A stretch of 64,000 nucleotides of DNA, taken from NCBI GenBank assembly GCA_964349835.1, contig CAYGID010000001.1, positions 89,028 to 153,027 on the forward strand. Direction: 5' to 3'. Shown piece after piece: positions 1 through 8,506 of this stretch. Position 1 is the first letter of the stretch. Every line of letters starts with the position of its first letter. Both the position numbers and the translations under genes were made by a program. A model generated the notes under the pieces. It saw only the letters and a list, made by a program, of their open reading frames with translations, was not told the DNA's origin and did not search any database. This DNA comes from JAQVSH01 sp964349835. Lineage in GTDB: Bacteria > Bacteroidota > Bacteroidia > Bacteroidales > UBA4181.

Positions 1-1291
1 TCTTGATACGGAGAATTTCGGATTCGCCGCCAAGGCGGCGAAGTATGCAGTTGAAATGTACCCCTACTCTACCTCTATTCAGCAGAGGATCAGCGAAATA
101 CTGATCGATAAGGGGCAACCGGTAGAGGCATTGGGTATTCTGGAGCGGATTGGAAAATTAGAGCCCGACAATGCCGATATTTTGGTGCTGAAAGGCGATG
201 CCCTGATGATGACCGGCAAAGTGAAGGAGGCACGACGTGCCTACGAAAGGGCTTATGCAAAAGCCGATTCGGACGAAAAAGATGCCATTGCCTTTCATAT
301 CGGCATCTCGCTCGAAAAGGCCGAACAGTATCACCTGGCGCTCCGTTACCTGCAGGATGTGGCACTGCTCGACCCCTCAAATTACGCAGTATACTACGAC
401 TTGGCCTTTTGCTACGATAAAATCGGGAAACCCGAAAAAAGCATTGAGTTTTACAACAAGTTCCTCAACGAAGACCCCTTCTCCGAAAATGTCTGGTATA
501 ATCTGGGCTTTGCGTACGGTGTAAGCGGACAATACGAAAAGGCGCTCCAGGCGTACGACTTTGCGGTCGCTCTAAACGGGCAGTACGCTTCGGCCTACTT
601 TAACAAGGCTAACCTCCAGGCACATCTCGAAAAGTATCAGGAGGCTCTCCAAACCTATAAGGAGTTTCTGGAGCTGGAGCCCGACAATGCGCAGGCTCAT
701 TGTTATATGGCCGAGTGTTACGAGAAACAGGACGACAACGAGATGGCCACCGAGTATTACCGACAGTCCATGGCGCTCAATCCCGAACTGGCAGACGCCT
801 GGATGGGAATGGGTATGGTCTATTTTAACCAAAATAATTACAAATCGAGCATTGCCCACATTTTAAATGCCATTCAGCTGGAGCCCGATAACACGGAGTA
901 TTACTTCACGCTTGGCACCGTGTACAATGCATATCAACGCCCCGAAAAGGCCGCCGCCGCCTTTAAGAGGTGTCTGGAGGAGGATCCCGACGAACCGGAA
1001 GCGCTGGCCGGACTCTTTGCCTCCTGCCTGCAGTTGAAAAAGGTGAGACTCTCGCGAGAATTACTCGACAAACTAACTCGCCTGAACCCCGACGACGCTT
1101 CGGGGAATTTTCGGGAGGCTGCCTTCTACTTCACCTTCGGTCCGGTTCAGGAGGGCTACACCTGGCTTACCAAGGGGCTTTCGGTTGCCCCGGAAGCGCT
1201 CGACGACTTCTTAAGGCTCTTTCCAACGGCCGCGAACGATCCCGATCTGCTTTCCTTTATCCGCCCCTATACGGCTTCTACGGAGCACTAA
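1..1291 (+). CDS. TPR-repeat protein, 5'-truncated by window edge
   Basis: The reading frame is open from the first complete codon (position 2), so the true start lies outside the window and the ATG at 56 is probably internal. About 429 residues are visible. They consist almost entirely of tandem 34-residue tetratricopeptide units, with recurring elements such as LEPDN, YYDLAFCYDKIGK and AYFNKANLQAH. TPR arrays form helical scaffolds for protein-protein contacts; no catalytic motif is present and no signal peptide can be judged because the N-terminus is missing. It ends 11 bases before the ComA-like gene, and the same-strand run continues to position 5757, so it is probably co-transcribed with it. 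From memory, the order TPR, ComA-like, DedA, aroE recurs in Bacteroidales. The partner of the scaffold is unknown. Confidence 0.85.
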   Translation, partial: LDTENFGFAAKAAKYAVEMYPYSTSIQQRISEILIDKGQPVEALGILERIGKLEPDNADILVLKGDALMMTGKVKEARRAYERAYAKADSDEKDAIAFHIGISLEKAEQYHLALRYLQDVALLDPSNYAVYYDLAFCYDKIGKPEKSIEFYNKFLNEDPFSENVWYNLGFAYGVSGQYEKALQAYDFAVALNGQYASAYFNKANLQAHLEKYQEALQTYKEFLELEPDNAQAHCYMAECYEKQDDNEMATEYYRQSMALNPELADAWMGMGMVYFNQNNYKSSIAHILNAIQLEPDNTEYYFTLGTVYNAYQRPEKAAAAFKRCLEEDPDEPEALAGLFASCLQLKKVRLSRELLDKLTRLNPDDASGNFREAAFYFTFGPVQEGYTWLTKGLSVAPEALDDFLRLFPTAANDPDLLSFIRPYTASTEH

Positions 1292-1302
1292 TCATATTGC
1301 AC

Positions 1303-2088
1303 ATGAACATACCTTTTCCATACCTTCCCAATCGGCCCGCGCAACCGCGCGAAGAGGGAGTTACCATGATGATGGACAAAGGCCTCAGTCTTAGCGAGGC
1401 CGAGAGTTTTCTTTCGGCTGCCGCCCCTTTTACCGACCTTGTAAAGTTTGGGTTTGGCACGGCCATCTTTGCCCCAAAGCTCAAGGAGAAAATTGCTCTC
1501 TATAAATCGGCCGGACTGCGCCCCTATTTTGGGGGAACACTATTTGAGGCATTCATTATCAGAAATCTCTTCGACGAATACCGACGAATGCTTGATACAT
1601 TCGGGTTAGAAATGGCCGAGGTGTCGGACGGTTCCATGAAGATGGTCCACGACCAGAAGATGGAGTACATCCGCATCCTTTCGGGGCAGGTTACCGTGTT
1701 ATCGGAGGTGGGTTCGAAGGTGGCCGGGGTAGAAATTGCTAACGAGGAGTGGATCAAACAGATGCAAACCGAACTGAGTTCCGGAGCATGGAAGGTGATT
1801 GCCGAAGCGCGCGAAAGCGGAACCTCGGGCATCTATCATTCAGACACCTCTGCCAACAAGGAACTGATTGAGCAAATCATAGAAAAAGTGGGTGCCAACC
1901 GGGTTTTGTGGGAGGCTCCCAATAAACCCCAACAGGTCTATTTTATCAGGCTTCTGGGAGCCAATGTGAATCTGGGGAACATTGCGCCCCAAGAGATGGT
2001 TGCGCTCGAGGCCCTGCGGCTGGGTCTGCGCGGGGATACCTTTTTTGATTATCTCCCTGCCGAATTACACAGTTTGAAACAGAAATAA
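1303..2088 (+). CDS. Phosphosulfolactate synthase-like protein (ComA family)
   Basis: This 261-residue protein shows the ComA signatures in order: KFGFGTA (residues 48-54), GGTLFEAF (77-84), EVSDGS (106-111), then SEVG, EARESG, EAPNKPQQV and a C-terminal GLRGDTF. In methanogens ComA is a TIM-barrel enzyme that adds sulfite to phosphoenolpyruvate to give phosphosulfolactate, the first step of coenzyme M synthesis. Nothing else of that pathway is visible here and Bacteroidota are not known to make coenzyme M, so the physiological product is uncertain. The ATG at 1303 was chosen because it follows the upstream stop by 11 bases and gives family length; an in-frame upstream GTG-type start would overlap the TPR gene by over 300 bases. 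It is followed 11 bases later by dedA. Confidence 0.85.
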   Translation: MNIPFPYLPNRPAQPREEGVTMMMDKGLSLSEAESFLSAAAPFTDLVKFGFGTAIFAPKLKEKIALYKSAGLRPYFGGTLFEAFIIRNLFDEYRRMLDTFGLEMAEVSDGSMKMVHDQKMEYIRILSGQVTVLSEVGSKVAGVEIANEEWIKQMQTELSSGAWKVIAEARESGTSGIYHSDTSANKELIEQIIEKVGANRVLWEAPNKPQQVYFIRLLGANVNLGNIAPQEMVALEALRLGLRGDTFFDYLPAELHSLKQK

Positions 2089-2099
2089 GAGGGCTACCC

Positions 2100-2726
2100 A
2101 TGGGAATATACGATACAATAGTTGCCTGGTATATGGAGCATATGAACTACTATACCATAACCATCCTTATGGCTATTGAGAGTTCGTTTATTCCCTTCCC
2201 ATCGGAGGTGGTGATTCCCCCTGCAGCCTGGAAAGCGGCTCAGGGCGACCTCAACCTCTTTTTGGTGATTCTTTTTGGCACCTTCGGGGCGCTTCTGGGG
2301 GCACTGGCAAATTACTATCTGGCCAAAAGCCTGGGAAGGATGCTGGTATACTCTTTTGCCAAAACCCGTTTTGCCAAACTCTGCATGATTACCCCCGAAA
2401 AGATTGAAAAAGCCGAAGCGTACTTTGTAAAAAACGGCAACATATCAACCTTTATCGGCCGTCTTATACCGGGAATCCGGCAACTGATCTCCATCCCTGC
2501 CGGGCTGTCGAATATGCCTCTGCTTCCCTTTATCATCTACACAGTAATAGGTGCCGGCATCTGGAACATCATGCTGGCGTTGTTGGGTTATTACCTGCAG
2601 TCGAAACACGCTCTCTTTGAGCTGTACTACAAAGAGCTGTCGTACGGTCTGCTGGCCTTGGGCATAATTTTTGTGGTATGGCTCGTGGTCGGTGCACTAA
2701 GGAAACCTAAAGGGAAGAGCTCATGA
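2100..2726 (+). CDS. DedA-family inner-membrane protein
   Basis: This 208-residue protein has the DedA (SNARE-associated) pattern: an N-terminal hydrophobic re-entrant segment with ESSFIPFPSEVVIPPAA (about residues 26-42), then the signature GRLIPGIRQLISIPAG (about 120-135), and further membrane segments ending near residue 200. DedA proteins are integral inner-membrane proteins; some members act in recycling of undecaprenyl phosphate or other lipids and in membrane homeostasis, but the substrate of this one cannot be read from sequence. Its last codons overlap aroE by 4 bases (2723-2726), which suggests translational coupling. Family identification is firm, specific function is not. Confidence 0.9.
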   Translation: MGIYDTIVAWYMEHMNYYTITILMAIESSFIPFPSEVVIPPAAWKAAQGDLNLFLVILFGTFGALLGALANYYLAKSLGRMLVYSFAKTRFAKLCMITPEKIEKAEAYFVKNGNISTFIGRLIPGIRQLISIPAGLSNMPLLPFIIYTVIGAGIWNIMLALLGYYLQSKHALFELYYKELSYGLLALGIIFVVWLVVGALRKPKGKSS

Positions 2727-3475
2727 GAAGTTTTGGATTAATCGGGAAATCGCTCTCCCATTCATTCTCTGCCGACTATTTCGGCAGCCGGTTTGCCCGC
2801 GACAAGATTGTCGACGCATCGTACCGGCTCTTCCCGATGCCCGACCTTTCGGAGTTCAGGACCTTTGTGCTATCGGACCCTTCGCTCCGCGGTTTGAATG
2901 TCACCATTCCCTACAAAGAGGCAATTATTCCCCTCCTCGACAGGCTCTCGCCCGAAGCGGAGGCGGTGGGCGCGGTGAATACAGTGGCTATTGCGCGCAA
3001 AGGGAAGGAGATTTTTCTCACCGGTTACAATACCGACACCTATGGATTCGACAGTGCGCTTTCGCCACTCCTCAGGCCCCAACATACGCGGGCTCTGGTT
3101 CTGGGAACAGGCGGAGCCTCGAAAGCGGTGAAGTATGTTTTGGGGCAAAAGCAGATAGAAGCGGCCTTTGTTTCGCGAACCGAAAAACCGGGGGTTTTTA
3201 AGTGTTATCAGTCGCTTTCGGTTGCCGACATTTCGCATTACACGCTCATTATTAACACGTCTCCCGTGGGAATGGCACCAAATGCCAACGAATGCCCGCC
3301 CATTCCATACGAGGGAATCTCTGCCCAACACTTGGTTTTCGATTTGATTTACAATCCGGCACAGACCCTCTTTCTCAGAAAGGCCTCCGAAAGGGGAGCC
3401 GTTGCGGAAAACGGACTGACCATGTTACACCTGCAGGCAGACCGGGCCTGGGAAATCTGGTCGGGACTTAACTAA
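2723..3475 (+). CDS. aroE: Shikimate dehydrogenase
   Basis: AroE reduces 3-dehydroshikimate to shikimate with NADPH in aromatic amino-acid synthesis. The 250-residue product has the substrate-binding SLSHSFS (residues 10-16), the catalytic Lys/Asp pair (NVTIPYK, Lys65, and NTDTYGFD, Asp105), GAVNTV, and the nucleotide-binding GTGGASK near residue 128. It is slightly shorter than the E. coli enzyme, as is common in Bacteroidota. The ATG overlaps the end of dedA in an ATGA arrangement. Another shikimate-pathway gene, aroK, lies at 26527. All key residues appear intact. Confidence 0.95.
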   Translation: MRSFGLIGKSLSHSFSADYFGSRFARDKIVDASYRLFPMPDLSEFRTFVLSDPSLRGLNVTIPYKEAIIPLLDRLSPEAEAVGAVNTVAIARKGKEIFLTGYNTDTYGFDSALSPLLRPQHTRALVLGTGGASKAVKYVLGQKQIEAAFVSRTEKPGVFKCYQSLSVADISHYTLIINTSPVGMAPNANECPPIPYEGISAQHLVFDLIYNPAQTLFLRKASERGAVAENGLTMLHLQADRAWEIWSGLN

Positions 3476-3482
3476 TTATATC

Positions 3483-5615
3483 ATGATGACTAACATATCC
3501 TTTCGCAAAATCCGTAATCGTATCTTTCTGCCCGTTCTCGCCTTGTTACTGGGTATCGTACTGGTTTCGTACACCCACTGCAACCGTGAGGGAAAAGATG
3601 AGGTGCTGATTCAGCTGGTGCTTAAGGCACTCGACTATGGACACTATATGCCCCAGGAGATTAACAACAATTTTTCGGAGAATGTCTTTTCGTCGTTTAT
3701 CGACAATCTTGATTATGGAAAGCGTTTTTTTACCGCCCGCGACATGGAGAAGCTTTCGGCTTTCAAGCAACATATCGACGATGAGTTGTTGAATGGACAG
3801 TTTAACTTTTTTAACACTGCCGTGAAAATCTATCGCGAACGGGTAAAGCAGGCCGAATCGCAATTCAAAGTGATTCTTTCGAAACCGGTAGATATTGAGA
3901 AGAACGATACCTTCGAAACCGACGCAAAGAAGGCGGTGTTTGCCCTAGACGATTCGATGTTGCATCTTTCGTGGGAGCAGGCTCTTCGCTACCAGATTGT
4001 GAGCAAGATTTATGAAACGCAAACGGCCCAGAATGCGGCAAAAGAGAGGTCCGACACGGTAACGCTAAAAACAGTTGAGCAACTGGAAGCCGAAGCCCGA
4101 AAGGATGTGGCAAAGTTGTACAGCGACTATTTTACCCGCCTGGTTCAGCAAAACGACAACGATATGTTTGCGCTCTACCTGAACTCTATTACGGCAGTCT
4201 ATGACCCCCACACTCAGTATCTCCCTGTAAAAGAGAAAGAGGATTTCGACATCACCATGTCGGGGCAGTTCGAGGGAATCGGAGCCACGCTCCAGGCCAG
4301 CGAGAATTATGTGAAGGTAGTTGATATTGTACCCGGAAGCCCCTCGTGGCTCCAGGGCGATCTGAAGGTAAACGATTTAATTCTGAAGGTTCGCCAGGAA
4401 AATGCAGTCGAACCGGTAGACTTGTACGGCATGCGAATTGACGATGCCGTAAAATTAATCCGAGGCAAAAAGAGTTCGAAGGTGACCCTTTCGGTGCGCC
4501 ATATAGACGGCTCGACAGAGGATGTTACCATTACCCGTGGGGTTGTGGTGATTGAGGAGACCTACGCCAAATCGGCCATCCTGATTGATTCGCTCAGTAA
4601 GGCAAGGGTAGGATACATTAACCTTCCCAAATTCTACGCCGATATGAACAATTCCGGTTCGGGAAGGTTCAGCGCCACCGATGTGGCTGCCGAGATAGAG
4701 AAGTTGCGCTCCGAGAATATCAGCGGGTTGATTCTTGACCTGCGGAATAACGGGGGCGGTTCGCTACCCGATGCAGTACAGATGGCAGGACTCTTTATTG
4801 AGAGCGGCCCTATTGTGCAGGTGCACTCCAGAGACGGCCGTTCGCGTGTGCTCTCCGACACCGATCCTGCCGTTCGCTACGATGGAAGCATGGTGGTGAT
4901 GATTAATCCACTGAGCGCTTCGGCTTCGGAGATTGTGGCAGCGGCCCTGCAAGACTACAAGCGGGCCGTGATAGTGGGCAGTCCTTCGAGTTTCGGAAAA
5001 GGTACGGTTCAAACCATTATGGACCTCGACGAAATGATCAGGCTAACGAATACCGGCACCGAAAAGCCTAATCTGGGATCGCTCTTTCTTACGATCCAAA
5101 AGTTTTTCCGTATTAATGGCGGATCGACCCAGTTGATGGGCGTGAAATCGGATGTTGTGTTGCCCGATCTCTACAGTGTGATGGATATTGGCGAAAAGAC
5201 CGAAGATTTTCCGCTCGCCTGGACAGAGATTAAACCGGCCAATTACAAGATTTGGCCCAAACAGGATTTGGTTCAGAAGGCCGTAGAAAGGGCTCGCGAA
5301 AGGGTGGCTGCTTCGTCCGATTTTGCGATGCTTCGCGAGGAACTGCAAGAGGTGAAAGCGCAGAGAGACCTATCGAAGGTTTCGCTAAACTACAGCCAAT
5401 ATGTTGAGAGGGAAGAGGAGCGGAAAAAGATCTCGGAACGATTCGACAAAATTAATTCGCGGCAAAATTCGCTTGATATCAGAGTACTGGCAAAAGATCA
5501 AGCTGCACCCTCCGATTCGGTTCAAGAACAGCGAAACAAGCGCTGGATTAACTCCATCAAGAAGGATATCTATCTGGAAGAGGCTGTCCGTATTGCTCTC
5601 GACATGAAACCCTAA
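3483..5615 (+). CDS. prc: Tail-specific S41 protease (Prc/Tsp type)
   Basis: This 710-residue protein has an N-terminal hydrophobic export segment (about residues 14-30), a helical N-terminal domain typical of Prc, a PDZ domain (about 255-345), the S41 peptidase core, and a C-terminal helical DUF3340-like region. The Ser-Lys dyad is clear: Ser480 in LSASASEI and Lys506 in FGKGTVQ, with spacing matching E. coli Prc. Prc degrades periplasmic proteins from their C-termini. The cysteine at residue 33 (SYTHC) is not in a good lipobox, so a cleaved or uncleaved signal anchor is more likely than lipidation. There are two adjacent Met codons at the start (3483 and 3486). It starts 7 bases after aroE. 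Confidence 0.93.
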   Translation: MMTNISFRKIRNRIFLPVLALLLGIVLVSYTHCNREGKDEVLIQLVLKALDYGHYMPQEINNNFSENVFSSFIDNLDYGKRFFTARDMEKLSAFKQHIDDELLNGQFNFFNTAVKIYRERVKQAESQFKVILSKPVDIEKNDTFETDAKKAVFALDDSMLHLSWEQALRYQIVSKIYETQTAQNAAKERSDTVTLKTVEQLEAEARKDVAKLYSDYFTRLVQQNDNDMFALYLNSITAVYDPHTQYLPVKEKEDFDITMSGQFEGIGATLQASENYVKVVDIVPGSPSWLQGDLKVNDLILKVRQENAVEPVDLYGMRIDDAVKLIRGKKSSKVTLSVRHIDGSTEDVTITRGVVVIEETYAKSAILIDSLSKARVGYINLPKFYADMNNSGSGRFSATDVAAEIEKLRSENISGLILDLRNNGGGSLPDAVQMAGLFIESGPIVQVHSRDGRSRVLSDTDPAVRYDGSMVVMINPLSASASEIVAAALQDYKRAVIVGSPSSFGKGTVQTIMDLDEMIRLTNTGTEKPNLGSLFLTIQKFFRINGGSTQLMGVKSDVVLPDLYSVMDIGEKTEDFPLAWTEIKPANYKIWPKQDLVQKAVERARERVAASSDFAMLREELQEVKAQRDLSKVSLNYSQYVEREEERKKISERFDKINSRQNSLDIRVLAKDQAAPSDSVQEQRNKRWINSIKKDIYLEEAVRIALDMKP

Positions 5616-5625
5616 TCTGCACGGC

Positions 5626-5757
5626 GTGAAAACCCGGCTTTCTACTCTTTTGTTTTTCATGGTTGCACTGTGGTTGCTGAGCAGTTGCTCGGCGCAGCGA
5701 TCGGCATACAAGAAATATAACCTGCCCCCCTGCAAGTGCACTTCACTGCGGCGGTAG
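5626..5757 (+). CDS. Tiny Cys-rich lipoprotein (43 aa)
   Basis: A GTG-initiated frame starts 10 bases after the protease stop and encodes 43 residues. It has a positively charged N-terminus, a hydrophobic stretch and a convincing lipobox (LLSSC, Cys at residue 21), so it should be lipidated after signal cleavage. The mature peptide is only about 23 residues: basic (QRSAYKKY) and ending in PPCKC followed by TSLRR. No family name can be given from sequence, but lipobox, strand and spacing support a real gene co-transcribed with the protease. The paired cysteines (CKC) could be redox-active or bind metal, which is speculation. It faces the 3' end of glgB with a 39-base gap. Confidence 0.6.
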   Translation: MKTRLSTLLFFMVALWLLSSCSAQRSAYKKYNLPPCKCTSLRR

Positions 5758-5796
5758 CTATGTAGCATGCAAACAAAGGGAGTCACCTCAGCGCAC

Positions 5797-7860
5797 CTAT
5801 GGGTGCGCCAACAGGTCGCGAGTGCTGCGGGTAGCCTCTTTGCGGAGCACCAGTCCGCAGCGAGCCGGAAGGTAGAGTTTTAGGAAGTGGTTAACCATGG
5901 GTTTTTCGGGATGGATATTGCTGGTAAAGTAAGCCATCACAGTATCCACGCGGTCGAATCCGCTGTATTCGGGGGCATCGGTCGAGAGCACAATGCGGTA
6001 TTTTCCGGGGCTCACATCGAGCCCGTAGTCAGAGTAGGAGATAAAGGGGTGAAAGTTAAATACAAACAAAAAACCACTTCGCCCAAACACCAACACCTTA
6101 CCATCGTTGTTTTCGTGCACCATCACCGGAGCATCGGCAAAAAAATGCGAGGTTTCGTTCCCCAACAGCTTGATCATGTCGCGGTCGAATGCGGCAAGAT
6201 CCTGAAAACGAAGCGAGCGGTTGTCGACAAGGCTCCACTGTCGGCGGGCATACGCATACGACCAATTGTTGCCCTCTCGTGGAAAGTCAATCCACTCGGG
6301 ATGGCCAAACTCATTCCCCATGAAGTTGAGGTATCCGTTCCCCGCGGTGGCAAAGGTGATAAGCCTGATCATCTTGTGAAGGGCTATCCCCCGGTCGACA
6401 ATCGGATTGAGATTGGCACGCGACATACCACTATAAATCTCCTTGTCGACAAGGCGGAAAAATAGGGTTTTGTCACCCACCAGGGCCTGGTCGTGCGATT
6501 CGGCATATCCCACGGTTTGTTCGTCCGAACGCTTGCGCGACAATTCGTAATAGAGTTCGCCCATGTTCCACGATTCATCGGGATGATCCTTTACCAATTT
6601 AATCCAGTAATCAGGAGTCCCCATGGCCAGGCGGAAATCGAATCCGAACCCCCCTTTATCCTGGGGACAGGCAATACCCGGCATGCCGCTCATCTCCTCA
6701 GCCACGGTGATTGCGCTCCCCCTAAACTGGTGAATTAGTTTGTTGGCCAGAATCAGGTAGTGGATGGCATCCGGATCTTCGGAGCCGTCGAAATAGAGTT
6801 CGTACCCCGTAAAGTCGCGCTCAAGCCCATGATGCGTATAGAGCATACTGGTGACCCCATCGAAACGGAATCCGTCGATATGGTACTCCTCCAGCCAGAA
6901 TCGGCAATTGGAAAGCAAAAAATGGAACACTTCGGGCTTCCGGTAGTCGAAACAGAGTGAATCCCACGCGGGATGGTTTCGGCGAGGTCCGCTGTGAAAA
7001 AACTGATATTCGGTACCATCGTAATGGTTCAACCCCTCTAACTCATTTTTTACCGAATGCGAATGCACCAGGTCCATAATGACTCTGATACCAAAACCGT
7101 GTGCTTCATCAATGAGCTGCTTCAGATCGTCGGGAGTGCCAAACCGAGAACTCACGGCAAAAAAGTTCGACACATGATAGCCGAAGGAGCCGTAATAGGG
7201 GTGCTCCTGGATGGCCATCAACTGTATGGTGTTATAACCCGCCAACACAATTCGAGGCAATACCAGAGTACGAAACTCGTTAAAGGAGCCTATTCGCTGC
7301 TCTTCGGTGGCCATGCCCACATGAGCCTCGTAAATGACAGGTGAGGCGTCGCCAGAAGGAACCATTGCATCGCAAAGCCATTTGTATGGGGTTTCGGGAT
7401 CCCAAATTTGCGAGGAAAACATGAGGCTCTCCATATCCTGAACGGCTCTGCGGGTCCACGCGGGAATCCGCTCTGCCTGCCCCCCATCCCAACAAATAAG
7501 CAGCTTATAGATGGTTTCGTGACCCACAATGGTGCCTGGAACAAAGAGTTCCCACCTTCCGCCCTCAAGGGGATTGAAGGCAAACTCGGGAAGGGGCTGC
7601 CAGCCACAAAAAGGACCGACGAGGAAAACTTGGCGGGCATTGGGGGCCCATTCTCTGAAAACCCACCCCTTATCGGTGCGATGAACGCCAAAGTAGTGGT
7701 GCCCGCAAGCGAAATCGGAGAGTGAAGCGCCTCCTGTTAAAGAGATCTCCTTTGCGGCAGCCCCTTTTAACCGACCGATAATTTGATCGGCAAAAGGCTC
7801 CAGAAGGGGATCTTGCTCAATAATAGGCAGCGTTTCCATAAAAGCAGCATCATCAACCAT
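5797..7860 (-). CDS. glgB: 1,4-alpha-glucan (glycogen) branching enzyme
   Basis: This 687-residue GH13 enzyme makes alpha-1,6 branches in glycogen. An N-terminal CBM48-like domain (about residues 55-145, with VFREWAPNA) precedes the (beta/alpha)8 barrel. Catalytic elements are visible: HSH in region I (about 266-268), GFRFDG with the nucleophile Asp334, TVAEEM with the acid Glu388, and the AESHDQ motif near 463. A C-terminal beta domain follows. Its length and sequence resemble the shorter, eukaryote-like branching enzymes of Bacteroidota. It stands alone on the minus strand, convergent with the protease group and divergent from rpmE2; no other glycogen gene is in the window. Confidence 0.93.
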   Translation of the reverse strand: MVDDAAFMETLPIIEQDPLLEPFADQIIGRLKGAAAKEISLTGGASLSDFACGHHYFGVHRTDKGWVFREWAPNARQVFLVGPFCGWQPLPEFAFNPLEGGRWELFVPGTIVGHETIYKLLICWDGGQAERIPAWTRRAVQDMESLMFSSQIWDPETPYKWLCDAMVPSGDASPVIYEAHVGMATEEQRIGSFNEFRTLVLPRIVLAGYNTIQLMAIQEHPYYGSFGYHVSNFFAVSSRFGTPDDLKQLIDEAHGFGIRVIMDLVHSHSVKNELEGLNHYDGTEYQFFHSGPRRNHPAWDSLCFDYRKPEVFHFLLSNCRFWLEEYHIDGFRFDGVTSMLYTHHGLERDFTGYELYFDGSEDPDAIHYLILANKLIHQFRGSAITVAEEMSGMPGIACPQDKGGFGFDFRLAMGTPDYWIKLVKDHPDESWNMGELYYELSRKRSDEQTVGYAESHDQALVGDKTLFFRLVDKEIYSGMSRANLNPIVDRGIALHKMIRLITFATAGNGYLNFMGNEFGHPEWIDFPREGNNWSYAYARRQWSLVDNRSLRFQDLAAFDRDMIKLLGNETSHFFADAPVMVHENNDGKVLVFGRSGFLFVFNFHPFISYSDYGLDVSPGKYRIVLSTDAPEYSGFDRVDTVMAYFTSNIHPEKPMVNHFLKLYLPARCGLVLRKEATRSTRDLLAHP

Positions 7861-7992
7861 TTTCTAAAGGTGGAGAATTCGGCCGAACTCTCCAAAGGAA
7901 ACATTTATTATTTTTGCACAGCCAAAACAGAACAGACAAGGTGAAGGCGCCGTTTTGACGCTTAGGAAATAGAGAATAAAATGCATTGAATC

Positions 7993-8024
7993 TTTTGGTT
8001 ATTTGCGAACAAACTGTACCTTTG
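7993..8024 (+). promoter_or_regulatory. Bacteroidota-type promoter of rpmE2
   Basis: A TTTG at 7994-7997 and a TACCTTTG at 8017-8024 are separated by 19 bases, matching the -33/-7 consensus of Bacteroidota. The predicted transcript would start around 8030 and leave a leader of about 35 bases before the rpmE2 ATG. A second TATTTTTG box at 7909-7916 on the same strand lacks a clear upstream partner. Confidence 0.7.
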
Positions 8025-8066
8025 CAAACCGTTTGTGAAAATAGAATCTCTTAAGGCATAAGTGTT

Positions 8067-8321
8067 ATGAAAAAGGACCTGCATCCGAAAAACTACAGAT
8101 TGGTGGCATTCAAGGACATGTCGAACGAACATACCTTCATTACCCGTTCGACCGCTGCTTCCAGGGAAACCATTGATATCGACGGAGTTGAATACCCGTT
8201 GATTAAGCTTGAAATCTCCAATACGTCGCATCCCTTCTATACCGGCAAGATGAAGCTGGTTGATACCGCCGGACGTGTTGACAAGTACATGAGCCGATAC
8301 AAAAACTACAATAAGAAATAG
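8067..8321 (+). CDS. rpmE2: 50S ribosomal protein L31, type B
   Basis: This 84-residue protein starts MKKDLHPKNYR and contains the FKDMSNEHTFITRST and SHPFYTGKMKLVDTAGRVDKF-like segments of L31 type B. It lacks the CxxC zinc site of the type A form, so it is the zinc-independent (C-minus) paralogue type. It sits at the periphery of the 50S subunit, bridging to the 30S. It is a single-gene unit with its own promoter upstream and a strong terminator downstream. Confidence 0.96.
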   Translation: MKKDLHPKNYRLVAFKDMSNEHTFITRSTAASRETIDIDGVEYPLIKLEISNTSHPFYTGKMKLVDTAGRVDKYMSRYKNYNKK

Positions 8322-8395
8322 TCTCCCTATCCGGGAGCCCTTCTTACTGTTCCGAGTTTTTGTCCGGTATCGGACTCTGTGGAAAATGTAAAAAA

Positions 8396-8436
8396 GGCCG
8401 TTGCTGACGAAAAAAGTTAGCAACGGTCTTTTTTTT
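8396..8436 (+). terminator. Rho-independent terminator after rpmE2
   Basis: A 13-bp stem (8396-8408 with 8416-8428, two G-T pairs) encloses a 7-base loop GAAAAAA and runs into eight T residues ending at 8436. It lies 75 bases after the rpmE2 stop. Confidence 0.9.
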
Positions 8437-8439
8437 ACT

Positions 8440-8490
8440 GCTCTAATGCAGCGCTGGCGCGCAATGCGCTAATGCAACAATACGCTAATC
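8440..8490. repeat. Dispersed palindromic intergenic element, copy A
   Basis: The stretch begins GCTCTAATGC (8440-8449) and continues with GCGCT/GCGCGC palindromic blocks and ATGCGCTAATGC, then TACGCTAATCG. The GCTCTAATGC core and the GCGC-rich arm recur at 43374-43451 and, inverted, at 62796-62821. It lies directly after the rpmE2 terminator and before the 3' end of the minus-strand ABC gene. It contains no reading frame. Confidence 0.55.
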
Positions 8491-8506
8491 GTCTTTGGCG
8501 CTCTGC

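Noticed and set aside
970..1302. An upstream extension of the ComA-like gene.
   Set aside because: It would overlap the TPR gene by over 300 bases, and the added residues have no similarity to the family.
7873..7892. A palindrome with core TTCGGCCGAA between glgB and rpmE2.
   Set aside because: It is short, the flanks are imperfect, and it has no clear placement relative to a promoter; an operator role cannot be supported.
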